Shown here one piece after another: positions 10,234 to 21,210 of a stretch of 64,000 nucleotides of DNA. This DNA comes from Raphanus sativus. Taxonomy: Eukaryota > Streptophyta > Magnoliopsida > Brassicales > Brassicaceae. The stretch covers positions 32,387,407-32,451,406 of the forward strand of contig NC_079515.1 in NCBI RefSeq assembly GCF_000801105.2. The letters are read 5' to 3'. Made by a program: the position numbers and the translations under genes. The notes below the pieces were generated by a model. The model did not search any database. It saw nothing but the letters and a program-made list of their open reading frames with translations, and was not told the origin of the DNA. Position 1 is the first letter of the stretch; every line of letters begins with the position of its first letter.

Positions 10234-11214
10234 ATGGAAGAAGCAGATCAGTTATGTCTGGCAGCTAAATCCAACGACTTGAAAAAGGTCCAAACCCTGA
10301 TTACCTCCGGCGCCGACGTTTCACACTTCGACATCGACGGTCTAACGCCGTTAATGCACGCCGCCAAAACCGGAAACGCAGAGATCATCTCCGAACTGCT
10401 CGAAGCGGGAGCTCCATGGAACGCATTATCCCCATCAAACCTCTCAGCAGGAGACTTCGCCATGGAAGCAGGGCACCAAGAAGCGTTCGACCTCCTCCTC
10501 AGAACCGGAATCCAATCCGAGCTGATCCTGGGAACCATCGCTCGCAAAGAAACCAAGAACGAGTACTCCAACCGAGAGTATCTCCAAGACCGAGTCACCT
10601 TCAGCGAGGACAAGATAATGGATAACGAGAGCAAAGGAGTCATGATGGCTTGGGAGAAGCCGCTGATGGAAGCTCACGCCAAAGCCATATGCACAAACGG
10701 CGGGTCGATTCTCAACGTCGGTTTCGGTATGGGACTCGTCGATACAGCGATACAACGGTATAATCCGACAAAACACACGATCGTGGAAGCTCATCCGGAT
10801 GTGTACAAGCGTATGATCGAGTCCGGTTGGGGTGAGAAGGAGAACGTGAGGATTGTGTTCGGGAGGTGGCAGGATGTTGTCGATGAGCTTGATGAATGTG
10901 GCTACGATGGGGTGTTTTTCGATACGTATGGAGAGTATTACGAAGATTTGTGGGAGTTTCATCAGAGACTTCCGAAGCTTTTGAAGCCCGATGGGGTTTA
11001 TTCGTATTTTAATGGGTTTTGCGGGAGTAATGCGTTTTTTCATGTTGTGTATTGTAACCTGGTGACGTTGGAGATTGAGAGTTTGGGGTTTAGTACTCAG
11101 TTGATTCCTTTGCCGGTTAAGGATTGTCTTGGTGATGAAGTTTGGGAAGGTGTCAAGCAAAAATATTGGCAGCTTGATACTTATTATCTCCCTGTTTGTC
11201 AGTTTAGTGAGTGA
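10234..11214 (+). CDS. ankyrin-repeat, Rmt2-like protein arginine N5-methyltransferase
   Basis: Single-exon gene for 326 aa, syntenic with Arabidopsis At5g65860 as recalled. The upstream in-frame stretch begins with TTG, so the ATG at 10234 (MEEADQLCLAAKS) is the likely start. Residues about 1-95 form ankyrin-like repeats (DGLTPLMHAAKTGNAEII). From about residue 105 the protein matches the Rmt2/guanidinoacetate-methyltransferase fold: SAM motif I NVGFGMGLVD, the acidic post-I strand IVEAHP, and GVFFDTYGEYYEDL with the FxDTxxExYED signature. Yeast Rmt2 has the same ankyrin plus methyltransferase layout and methylates the delta nitrogen of arginine in a ribosomal protein. The plant substrate is unknown to me. 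Codons are complete, with no frameshift. Confidence 0.9.
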   Translation: MEEADQLCLAAKSNDLKKVQTLITSGADVSHFDIDGLTPLMHAAKTGNAEIISELLEAGAPWNALSPSNLSAGDFAMEAGHQEAFDLLLRTGIQSELILGTIARKETKNEYSNREYLQDRVTFSEDKIMDNESKGVMMAWEKPLMEAHAKAICTNGGSILNVGFGMGLVDTAIQRYNPTKHTIVEAHPDVYKRMIESGWGEKENVRIVFGRWQDVVDELDECGYDGVFFDTYGEYYEDLWEFHQRLPKLLKPDGVYSYFNGFCGSNAFFHVVYCNLVTLEIESLGFSTQLIPLPVKDCLGDEVWEGVKQKYWQLDTYYLPVCQFSE

Positions 11215-11460
11215 GGTTTTTACAGCTTCCATGTTTTGTAATCTTTTTTGGTACTTTTAGTTATGAAAAATTAATGTTTGTTAATTGCTGATAATTCTTC
11301 TGGATTAAGATTTTTGATGTCATTAAAATCTAACTGATTAATCTTTGCTACCAGGTTTTAAGAATTTAGATTTGAATTGAACTGTTGAAAGTGGACCTGG
11401 CCTTTAGATGGGCCCATTATTTAAAGGATGTTGAATGTTGAGGAGACATCTATGCTTATC

Positions 11461-11782
11461 CATTGAAGTTCTAGATGACCCAAAAAAAGAATTTCTTGTG
11501 GATCTTTTTTATTTAAAGGATGTGGAATACTGTATAATTCAACTTCAGTGGGTTTCATTTTTTATTTCGCCAATTACTTAAATCAAGTGTTGATAACAGC
11601 CCATTTAGTATCTGAAATAGCCCATTGAAGTTCTAGATGACCCAAAAAAAGAATTTCTTGTGGATCTTTTTTATTTAAAGGATGTGGAATACTGTATAAT
11701 TCAACTTCAGTGGGTTTCATTTTTTATTTCGCCAATTACTTAAATCAAGTGTTGATAACAGCCCATTTAGTATCTGAAATAG
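11461..11782. repeat. 160-bp tandem duplication upstream of the PPR gene
   Basis: Two head-to-tail copies, 11461-11620 and 11623-11782 (162-bp period), starting CATTGAAGTTCTAGATGACC. They read as identical, so the duplication is recent. The second copy ends 111 bp before the PPR start codon. The unit contains CCCATTGAAG and AGCCCATTTAG motifs, so it may double promoter elements. Confidence 0.95.
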
Positions 11783-11893
11783 GCCCAAATATATTTACAG
11801 TATCAAACGACGACGTTTTTAAGTCTTATAACTTACGGCGGCCAAGAAAAATTCGACAGTAGTGCCACTATCAAATGCTGCCGCGTTTACAAG

Positions 11894-13795
11894 ATGCATA
11901 GATTCTCCCACATACTCGAGAGTTTTCTCAGCAAACGCCAATTCGTATCTCAATCTCCCCAATTCAAGTCTCAGTTTGACCTAATCCACAGAAGTGTTCA
12001 CGTCTCCAGAGCTCTCCAATCCAACTTCCGAAGAAGCAACGGGACTGGCTTAGTCTGTCTCGAGAACAGCCACGAAGAAGACCGCACGAAAACCACCTCC
12101 AACAACGACGAGTTCTCGAGCGACGTAGAGAAGGCGTACAGAATCCTCCGGAGATTCCACTCCAGAGCTCCGAAACTAGAACTCGCGCTCGACGAATCCG
12201 GCGTCGAGCTCCGCCCCGGGCTGATCGAACGCGTCCTGAACCGCTGCGGAGACGCCGGGAACCTAGGTTACAGATTCTTCGTCTGGGCGGCGAAGCGGCC
12301 TGGGCACCACTATTGCCACAGCCGCCAAGTGTACAGATCGATGGTGAAAATCATAAGCAAGATGCGGCGGTTCGGAGCCGTTTGGAGTTTGATCGAGGAG
12401 ATGAGGAAGGAGAACCCGCAGCTGATCGAGCCGGAGCTTTTCGCCGTTCTCGCGAGGAGGTTCGAAGGTTCGGATATGGTGAGGAAAGCCGTCGAGGTGC
12501 TCGACGAAATGCGTGAGCCGGACGAGTACGTGTTCGCGTGTTTGCTCGATGCGTTGTGTGAGAACGGTTGCGTTAAGGACGGTGCGAGGCTTTTCGAGGA
12601 TATGAGGTTGCGGTTTCGGATGGATCGTAGGTATTTCGCGTCGTTGTTGTGTGGTTGGTGTAAGGAAGGGAGGATGATGGAAGCTGAGCATGTTTTGGTT
12701 CAGATGAAGGAAGCTGGGTTTGAGCCGGAGGTTGTTGATTACGCCAACTTGGTGAGTGGTTATGCTGGCGCTGGTAAAATGGCTGATGCTTATGAGGTGT
12801 TGAAAGATATGAGGAGGAGAGGGTTTGAGCCGAGTGCAAGTTGTTACACTGTTTTGATCCAGGCGTTGTGTAAGGTGGAGAGAATGGAGGAGGCGATGAG
12901 TGTGTTTGGTGAGATGGAGAGATATGAATGCGAGGCTGATACTGTGACTTACACTGAGTTGGTGAGTGGGTTTTGTAAATCGGGGAAGATTGTCAAGTGT
13001 TACGGTTTGTTAGATGATATGATAAAGAAAGGGCTCGTGCCGTCCCAGCTTACGTATATGCATCTCATGGCGGCTCATGAGAAGAGAGAAAATCTGGACG
13101 AGTGTTTGGAGTTGATGGAGAAGATGAAGCAGACAGGGTATGATCATCTCGATCTTGACGTTTACAATGTCGTTATCAGATTGGCTTGTAAGCTGGGGGA
13201 AGTAAAAGAAGCTGTTCGGTTATGGAACGAAATGGAAGCAAGCGGTTTGCGTCCCGAAGTAGATACGTTTGTTATTATGATCAATGGATTAATAACCCGA
13301 GGTTGTTTACTCGAAGCCTGCGAACAGTTCAAAGAAATGGTAACTCGTGGACTGTTCTCCGTGCCTCAGCACGTGACTTTGAAGTCGTTACTGAACTCTG
13401 TTTTAAGAGACGGGAAGCTCGAAATGGCTGAAGATGTTTGGAGTTGCGTCAGGAGCAAAGGCACATGCGAGCTGAATGTATCGTCGTGGACGATATGGAT
13501 CCACGCGTTGTTCTCGAAAGGTTATTTGAAGGAGGCATGCTCTTATTGTGTTGAAATGATAGAGATGGACTTTATGATGCAACCTGATACATTTGCTAAG
13601 CTTATGAAGGGTTTGAAGAAACTGTATAATAGGGAATTCGCGGTGGAGATTACGGAGAAGGTGAGGAGTATGGCAGCTGAGAGAGAGATGAGTTTTAAGA
13701 TGTATAAGAGAAGAGGTGTGGAGGATTTGAGTGAGAAAGCTAAAGCTAGAAAAGATAGACAAGGGAAGAAGAATAAGCGGGGGAGGACTCCGTAA
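11894..13795 (+). CDS. P-class pentatricopeptide repeat (PPR) protein, At5g65820-like
   Basis: Intronless 633-aa protein, close to the roughly 637 aa I recall for At5g65820. The N-terminus (MHRFSHILESFLSKRQF) is rich in R, S and H and poor in acidic residues, as in mitochondrial targeting peptides. From about residue 160 the sequence is a run of 35-residue helical repeats with the typical xxYxxLxxGxCKxGxxxxAxxxxxxMxxxGxxP pattern (YASLLCGWCKEGRMMEAE, YTELVSGFCKSGKIVKCY). At least ten are recognisable. There is no C-terminal E, DYW or SMR domain; the tail is basic (KKNKRGRTP). Such proteins bind organelle RNA sequence-specifically and affect its processing, stability or translation; the target here is unknown. 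Its 5' flank carries a fresh 160-bp tandem duplication. Confidence 0.93.
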   Translation: MHRFSHILESFLSKRQFVSQSPQFKSQFDLIHRSVHVSRALQSNFRRSNGTGLVCLENSHEEDRTKTTSNNDEFSSDVEKAYRILRRFHSRAPKLELALDESGVELRPGLIERVLNRCGDAGNLGYRFFVWAAKRPGHHYCHSRQVYRSMVKIISKMRRFGAVWSLIEEMRKENPQLIEPELFAVLARRFEGSDMVRKAVEVLDEMREPDEYVFACLLDALCENGCVKDGARLFEDMRLRFRMDRRYFASLLCGWCKEGRMMEAEHVLVQMKEAGFEPEVVDYANLVSGYAGAGKMADAYEVLKDMRRRGFEPSASCYTVLIQALCKVERMEEAMSVFGEMERYECEADTVTYTELVSGFCKSGKIVKCYGLLDDMIKKGLVPSQLTYMHLMAAHEKRENLDECLELMEKMKQTGYDHLDLDVYNVVIRLACKLGEVKEAVRLWNEMEASGLRPEVDTFVIMINGLITRGCLLEACEQFKEMVTRGLFSVPQHVTLKSLLNSVLRDGKLEMAEDVWSCVRSKGTCELNVSSWTIWIHALFSKGYLKEACSYCVEMIEMDFMMQPDTFAKLMKGLKKLYNREFAVEITEKVRSMAAEREMSFKMYKRRGVEDLSEKAKARKDRQGKKNKRGRTP

Positions 13796-14343
13796 CGGCA
13801 AGTTGTGTAGAATGCATGTTGTGTTGAGAGTTGATAGTGTCGGCAGAACGGCAAGAAGTCTATTTTTGTGAAGAGGTTAAACGACGGCGTTTTTGGGGAG
13901 TGACTGTGATGTCTGTCTGACAATAACACTGCGAAGCTCTCCGCTAGTAGCTAAAAAGAAGAAAGCTTTCACACACGAAAATTTCTCGGATCTGAGATCT
14001 TTGGATCCAAACATCGCTTTTTAATTCGAAATCAAGGTGTGTATGCATTTTCTTCTCCTCTTTTGATTTTCTCGTGGATAGTTTTTTTTTCTGTTATTCT
14101 TACTCATTGTTCCATGGATCTACATCGATGGTATTGGTTTGTTTCTGTGGATCTGTTTTTTTCTTTTAAAGAATAAATTGATTCCATACCTGGTAAAGAT
14201 ATTGATGCATGAATGATTATTATTATAGCACAGCTAGTTCAAATGTGTTCTTTGTGGTTTAAAAGTTGTGGATTGGTAGATTTCAATTATTATTATTATT
14301 TTTTGGTCTGAAGGTATAAGGAAAGCTTCGAGGGATTTTAGTC

Positions 14344-15657
14344 ATGTCAAGAAGGCAAGTAGGAGGTTCCACGAGGCGTGGAGGGGATAGTGGAAGCTTT
14401 CCATTTGTAGGAGCTTTGCACTCTAAATCACGTTCCTCTCCTCTGCTTTCTATTTGCCTTGTTCTCGTGGTATGATGAAATTAGTCTCCTGCTTCGTTAG
14501 TGATTCCTTTCACAGGATACAAATTGACTTATTTTTCTTTATTTCTCTGAAACTGTAATTATTACCAGGGAGCATGCCTTCTCATTGGTTATGCTTTCAG
14601 TGGTCCAGGTTTGTTTCTCTTCCGCCGAGTGAGTATGTTTTGTTTGTTATTTCGACTTGTAAGCCCTAATTGGAGGTTCCTGTAATAACAGGTTTGTTTA
14701 AAACTATCAGAGAAGTCAGCAAGATCACAGGTAAGATCGTCTTTCGAATTAACCTGCAACACCTTGGCGTTAGCTGTCGAATGAATTTGTTTTTAACAAT
14801 TTTTTTTACAGGTGACTATTCCTGCACATCAGAAGTTCAAAGAGCCATTCCTGTTCTCAAGAATGCTTACGGAGATAGCATGCGGAAAGTCTTGCACGTG
14901 GGTCCTGAAACATGCTCAGTGGTGTCTACACTGTTGAAGGAAGAAGAGACTGAAGCATGGGGTGTTGAGCCGTATGATGTAGAGGATGCAGACTCCAACT
15001 GCAAAAGTCTTTTGCGTAAAGGCCTTGTACGTGTGGCTGACATCAAGTTCCCTCTGCCTTACCGGTCTAAGTCATTTTCTGTTGTGATCGTCTCGGATGC
15101 TCTGGATTACCTCTCACCAAAGTATCTGAACAAAACCGTTCCTGAACTTGCGCGGGTTGCTTCAGATGGTGTCGTTCTCTTCGCAGGTAACTAAAACCCG
15201 CCCTTTCAGACAAAAAAAAAACTGCTTATGACTAAAGTATCCAAAGAGATGTAATCAATCCATTCTGATAAAACTTATAATCTTGATCAAATTATAGGTA
15301 ATCCTGGTAAGCAAAAGGCTAAAGCTGCAGAGTTGTCAAAAGTGGGACGACCGGTAAGTTCAAGAAAAACCATCTTCTTCTCAAAGGGTTGAAAAACCAC
15401 ACATTGCAATATAGTCGAGAGTCTTTTATCAGTTTGGCAGATGTAGTTTAGGTTAATACTTGTCCTGTTCTGTGATCTTGATGCAGTCTTACTGTTTTTT
15501 GCAGGCTAAAATGCGTAGCTCGTCCTGGTGGACCCGTTTCTTCTCACAGACGAACTTAGAGGAAAACGAAGCAGGAAGCAAGAAATTCGAAAAAGCAGCG
15601 TCCAAGATGTCATACAAACCAGCTTGTCAAGTCTTCCACCTCAAGCCATTACATTAG
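14344..15657 (+). CDS. CGR3: CGR3-like Golgi pectin methyltransferase
   Basis: Six exons: 14344-14469, 14569-14608, 14692-14730, 14812-15186, 15298-15353 and 15505-15657. All have GT/AG junctions in consistent phase and sum to 262 aa (about 258 recalled for Arabidopsis CGR3, At5g65810). The basic N-terminus (MSRRQVGGSTRRGG) is followed by one transmembrane segment (about residues 33-54, LLSICLVLVGACLLIGYAF), giving type II Golgi topology. The lumenal part is a methyltransferase-like domain (VLHVGPETCSVVSTLLKEEE, GVEPYDVED). CGR2 and CGR3 act redundantly in methyl-esterification of homogalacturonan. A 5' UTR intron is probable: a donor-like AAG/GTGTGT lies near 14036 and a pyrimidine-rich acceptor region near 14310. 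Identity is supported by sequence and by position next to ACS5. Confidence 0.93.
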
Positions 15658-15857
15658 AACGTTATTAGTATTATTATTACTTGTCTGCGAACCAAATATA
15701 TCTTCCACTCTCTGTTATATGCCTTATTTGCTCTATAGAAAGAAACAGATGTTCAAAAAAGAAATTGTATTCCATTCTCAACGTTTTGATTCATAAGTTA
15801 ACTATTTAATAAATTAGCCTGCCTTTATTTTATTTTAAGTTCTTACATTATCTGATA

Positions 15858-16121
15858 CTCCCTCTCTGTTTCATAATAAGTGTCACTCTAAACTCATTTT
15901 CTTGTTACACAAAAAGTGTCACTTTATAATTCCAATGTAAATTATACTAACTTTCAGCTGAAAATTAATTGTAAACTACATTGATTTTATAAATAATTTT
16001 ATTTATCTAAAATACTATTGGTCAAAGAGGTATAATTAATTACAACTTACATATATTTCAACAACTTTTTTAATCTGTATGAAAAATGTCACAGCGACAC
16101 TCTTTAAAAAAACAGAAGAAG
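15858..16121. mobile_element. Stowaway-like MITE
   Basis: 264 bp with the Stowaway/mariner end CTCCCTCTCTGTTTCAT on the left, a diverged complementary right end (ACAGAAGAAG), and TA dinucleotides flanking at 15856-15857 and 16122-16123. The interior shows the family phrases AATAAGTGTCACT and AAAATACTATTGGTCAAA. It lies about 200 bp downstream of CGR3. Confidence 0.7.
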
Positions 16122-19100
16122 TAGAACTTAATACCATATGTAGCTTGGTATTGGTCGAATAACAGAATTAGAGAAAAAATTATGTCGCTAATTTGATGAC
16201 ACAGAAATTAGGCGTTAACTCACTCTCTACAAGTCAAGAATCGGTTTACTGTCCACTCTCAGACTCTCTATTTTATCTGGTTAAATGAGCTGGGCCCAAT
16301 AAATAAAATCAAACATGTTAATCAGTGTTGTAAAAAGTGAAATAAAATCAAATAGAGCTTTCTGAACACCTGATATATTTTTTTTTTCTGAAACAGAACA
16401 CCTGATATTAATAGACTGTTTTATATGTATGGGTGGTAAATGATATATTGATATTTCTCTGTTGACTTGAGTCCAAACACTGGCTATCTTATGATATATA
16501 TTAGCGGCTCAATAATTTTTTTTTTCATTTTTATTGAATCTTTAGTTGGTTACAAAAGATGAACTATTTTTCTAAAAGTAAGATACAAACAAAAAAATAC
16601 AGCATGGATACTATAAATTTGTAAGTATGGAAAACGAGAGGGAACACACAGATCACAGGCTGCTATAAAGACATAAACATATGTTGACCATACTGTTTGT
16701 TAACTTGGTATCCAATGCAGGTGGGATTTTTTTTGTGTTTTATCAAACTTTTTGTCTGATTTATCATTGGTTTTGGTATTGATTATATGACCTACCCAAT
16801 TGTAATATACAAGACCAACTTGTCCATATACACAGAGTAACATTTTAATAGACTAAAATTATGAAACATGTAAATTCTTCTTTTTTCCAATGACAAAAGA
16901 GAGCTAAAGTAAGATATGTAGATACAACGTTTTGATCCATGTTCTAGACTAACACATATTAAAGTCCGTCACAATACAAATCTTCCAATAACTACTATTT
17001 ATTAATAACATTTTTTTTTGTTTTTATATTAAAAATAGTTTCTCTTCGTTTCATTTTCCATCTTTACTGCATCACATTATATATTTTTAGAAACCATGCA
17101 TTTCTTTGTAACAGAAAGATATTGAGAGTTTGTGAAAGAGTCGATTTTCTAAGGACATTTACCATGATAATAATTGGTTATGACTAGAATCGCATTCAGA
17201 GATACAACGACCCTCCGTTAGACGAGAGAAATCAGGAGAAATGAAGATTCGACCACCAAACAAGCTAAGATACATTTGACCAAAAAAAAAGAAGAAGCTA
17301 AGACACTAAAACATTCAAGAAAACACATAATACAAATAAAAATATACTATATAATACATATCAGGTTTTGAAAGAGTGTTGAATGGGACCCACGTTTTCA
17401 ATTTTTGGAACATGAATGGTGGTTATTAAGAAAAACAAAATTGGAAAAGGAAAGATCACGATGGTTGTCACAAAATGTTGTTGTTTGATGTAAGGATTTG
17501 GGGTGGGTAGGGTCTTAACCTACGCTTTTCACATGCATTCTTAAACCCTATTTCTACTGCATCTCCATGTGCCTCCCCTCAAGGCTCTAATTCCTCCTCT
17601 ATGATTTTATAAGAATTAATTCAGTTACGCTACAATATACTGTATTAAACTACACATTTCACATTCTATCTTTATTTGGGTCCTTTTATTTTCCTCTACT
17701 CCCTTTCCTGGAAAGTAATTTGTAATATAGGGAATATAACAACTCTACTGTTCAATGGCAAGAAAATAAAAATATGGTTTTCTTTCTTGATTCTTTAAAC
17801 TGTAGAATCTAAACTATATCGTATTATTTATATGATTGCATCTATGAGTTGATATGATATCTTTTGGTAGTTTCAGAAAACGCAATCGAGAATAAGATGA
17901 TAAATACCGAAATATATGGCTTCATCATCATGAGAAGGATAATTTCACATGCTAATTTTAATGAGTCGTTTTGCATTTTAGCATTATTAGGAGGTGTTAT
18001 TCGAGGACCCATATTGGCTGCACCAAATCAAATCAATTTGAGCTTTATGAAATCTTGAAAGATAATCTGAGAAAATGGCAACCTCTTATTAATTATTTTA
18101 AAACTCAAATGCATTTGAAAATGTATAAGTTTGAAATAATAACGATTTTCTGACGTCAGGTTTTATTATTTTAGAGAAACAACAATATACTATAATTAGA
18201 GACTATAACTACCAAAGAATATTCCAGTTAAGTTAGTTGATAGTTGGAGTCAAAGTTAAATTGAACAACGTCGCCTGAAAATCTGGGGGCATAGTTTACA
18301 AACCAACAGCTACCCCAACATTGGCTTTGATCTAGTCCACTTGGCTTTGCTATTATTAACTGTAATATTTTAAATATATAAGTATATAACTAATCAGCTG
18401 GTTTGATTTACCATCTTCTGTATAAATAAATGTATTTAAGTATTTTAGATGCTTACGTATATGCAATACATAAACTTTTTTTTTTTTTGCAATATCAGTT
18501 TAAAGAGCCAATCCATAATCTTAAAGCAATTCGATGTCGGTATGGCACTTAGCCACTTACGTTTGATCCCACTTGTCAATCTTCCCTTTTCTTGTATGTC
18601 AGTTTCCTTGTTTTCCAATTTTACGTTTACCACCGTTATTTACTTTATTAAAGTATTATATAGATCAAAGTGTTGACATTTACTTACATGTTCTTAACTT
18701 CTTATAAGAAAATTTCTTTACACGTCAAATTCTATAGACAATGATTTATGGTAGTTTTACCATATTTATTTAGTAATTATGAATTACGAAGCAATGGTGC
18801 ATTAGTTTTGGAGAAAAACTATAATGTACTTTTTTTGTCAAACAGACTATAATGTACTTAAGCTCACGAATTTTGTCTAATTCCATAAAGGGGATTTTGT
18901 TGCTGACTTGATGAGACGAATATTAAAATAACAATCATAATAAATTCAAATTTTACAATTAAACCATTAATGGCATTTGATTTTGCTTTTTTTTTATTGC
19001 CATAGATTTAGTCCCTAAAGTATGGTCATTATAAGGACGGCCCGGCGGTGACTGAAACGCGTAAAGGCTAATCATTTAACTTACATTATTTTAATACGTC

Positions 19101-19443
19101 ATAATGATCTTAGGAAACGAACATAAATTAGGGAATTAATCTCCAAATGTGTCATTCAATTTTATATGTACATAAGAACTAGAGTTAGATTTATTGTTGT
19201 ATGTGTGAATGCACGATTAATGATGGATGACTTATTTTAAAATAGCATAAGAACTATTGCAAATAATAGCTGACTGATTATTAGAGTCATATTAAAAAAA
19301 TAATTAAACAGAAGTTGCCTCACATGTCTTAACGAACATTTACTAAAACTATGTTATTGTCTGGGCGGTCAAAAAAGTCTAAACTAGTTTCTGATTCTGT
19401 TGTCGCACTTTATTACTCAAAATGTCGTAAGATTGTTATTATC
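16122..19443. other. intergenic between CGR3 and ACS5
   Basis: 3.3 kb of AT-rich DNA. The right part is the ACS5 promoter. Short open frames near 17860-18150 and 18440-18680 lack codon bias and homology. An isolated GC-rich GGACGGCCCGGCGGTGACTG at 19036-19055 resembles a degraded hAT terminus. No gene is supported. Confidence 0.4.
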
Positions 19444-19452
19444 TATATATAT
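19444..19452 (+). promoter_or_regulatory. TATA box of ACS5
   Basis: TATATATAT about 130 bp upstream of the ACS5 start codon. A CT-rich tract follows at about 19519-19540 in the presumed 5' UTR. Confidence 0.55.
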
Positions 19453-19579
19453 CTCTCAACATACCCAGTGCTTCTCATCACTTTTCACAAGCTCGAAGTC
19501 TTAAACACTAAATCAAGATCTCTTTCTCTCTCTCTCTCTTTTTCCGACCATAATCTCTTTGACTTAAAATCAGAAAAAA

Positions 19580-21210
19580 ATGAAACAGCTTTCAACAAAA
19601 GTGACAAGCAATGGTCATGGGCAAGACTCATCCTACTTCTTGGGATGGGAAGAGTACGAGAAGAATCCTTACGATGAGATCAAGAACCCTGATGGGATGA
19701 TCCAGATGGGTCTTGCTGAAAACCAGCTATGTTTCGATTTAATCGAGTCATGGCTAGCTAAGAACCCAGACGCAGCTAGTCTCAAGAGGAACGGTCAATC
19801 CATTTTCAAGGAGCTTGCTCTCTTTCAAGACTATCACGGCATGCCTGAATTCAAAAAAGTAAGCTTCATTTGTCTTCTAGAAATCCAATAAAAGATACTA
19901 ACCAATTCTTGCACCACAAGTAACATTTCTTTTTCTATATTCTCATTATAACATATTATGTTTCTTTTTTATATAGGCTATGGCTGAGTTCATGGAAGAA
20001 ATAAGAGGAAACAGAGTCACGTTTGATCCCAAAAACATTGTTTTAGCCGCTGGTTCGACCTCTGCGAACGAGACTCTCATGTTTTGTCTCGCAGAGCCTG
20101 GCGATGCTTTCCTTTTGCCTACTCCTTACTATCCTGGGTAAGTTGCAGTTATAATCCTACCTCCACTTTACTTGGATTCCAAGGAGACTCGTTTAAACTA
20201 TCAGCTTACGTTTTGGCTTTTTGATGATGTATTACAGATTTGATAGAGATCTTAAATGGAGAACAGGAGCTGAGATTGTGCCAATCCACTGCTCAAGCTC
20301 TAATGGCTTCCAAATCACGGAATCAGCTCTACAACAAGCTTACCAACAAGCCCATAAGCTTGATCTCAAAGTCAAAGGAGTTCTTGTCACAAACCCATCA
20401 AACCCACTTGGCACTGCGTTGACCAGACGTGAGCTCAACCTTCTCGTTGACTTCATCACTTCCAAGAACATTCATCTCATCAGCGACGAGATCTACTCAG
20501 GCACCATGTTCGGGTTCGAACAGTTCATAAGCGTGATGGATGTCTTGAAAGACAAGAAACTCGAAAACACCGAGGTTTCTAAAAGAGTCCACGTAGTTTA
20601 CAGCCTTTCCAAGGATCTTGGACTTCCTGGTTTCCGCGTGGGAGCGATCTACTCCAACGACGATATGATCGTGTCCGCAGCGACTAAAATGTCGAGTTTT
20701 GGTCTTGTTTCTTCTCAGACTCAGTACCTTCTCTCTGCATTGCTCTCAGACAAGAAGTTCACAAGCCAGTACCTCGAAGAGAATCAGAAACGACTCAAGT
20801 CCAGACAGAAACGCCTAGTGTCTGGTCTTGAGTCCGCGGGGATTACTTGCCTGAGAAGCAACGCGGGTTTGTTCTGTTGGGTCGACATGAGACACCTCTT
20901 GGACACAAACACATTCGAAGCAGAGCTCGACCTCTGGAAAAAGATTGTCTACAACGTGAAACTAAACATCTCGCCCGGTTCGTCCTGCCACTGCACCGAA
21001 CCGGGTTGGTTTAGGGTTTGTTTCGCTAATATGAGCGAGGGTACACTCGATTTGGCCTTGAAGAGGCTCAAAACATTCGTAGAGTCCACGGACTGTGGAC
21101 GGATGATATCAAGAAGCAGCCATGAAAGGCTCAAGAGTTTGAGGAAGAAGACAGTCTCTAACTGGGTTTTCCGGGTTTCATGGTCCGACCGTGTACCTGA
21201 TGAGCGATGA
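19580..21210 (+). CDS. ACS5: 1-aminocyclopropane-1-carboxylate synthase, ACS5 (type 2)
   Basis: Rate-limiting, cytosolic, pyridoxal-phosphate enzyme of ethylene synthesis; it converts S-adenosylmethionine to ACC. Three exons, 19580-19858, 19977-20137 and 20238-21210, give exactly 470 aa, the Arabidopsis ACS5 length as recalled. Visible motifs are the N-terminal [14 protein letters not shown] box, [23 protein letters not shown], the active-site region [15 protein letters not shown] with the PLP-binding Lys, and the C-terminal substrate-site region (FRVCFANM). The tail [15 protein letters not shown] is the TOE motif bound by ETO1/EOL adaptors, through which CUL3 ligases degrade type 2 ACS. A nearby [11 protein letters not shown] stretch fits the calcium-dependent kinase site region. 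Tail and length separate it from type 1 and 3 enzymes; position between CGR3 and MYB68 fits ACS5. Confidence 0.97.

Noticed and set aside
10444..11232. 262-codon open frame antisense to the ankyrin/methyltransferase gene
   Set aside because: Shadow of a real gene on the other strand; it lacks any recognised domain, and the sense frame has clear SAM and ankyrin motifs.
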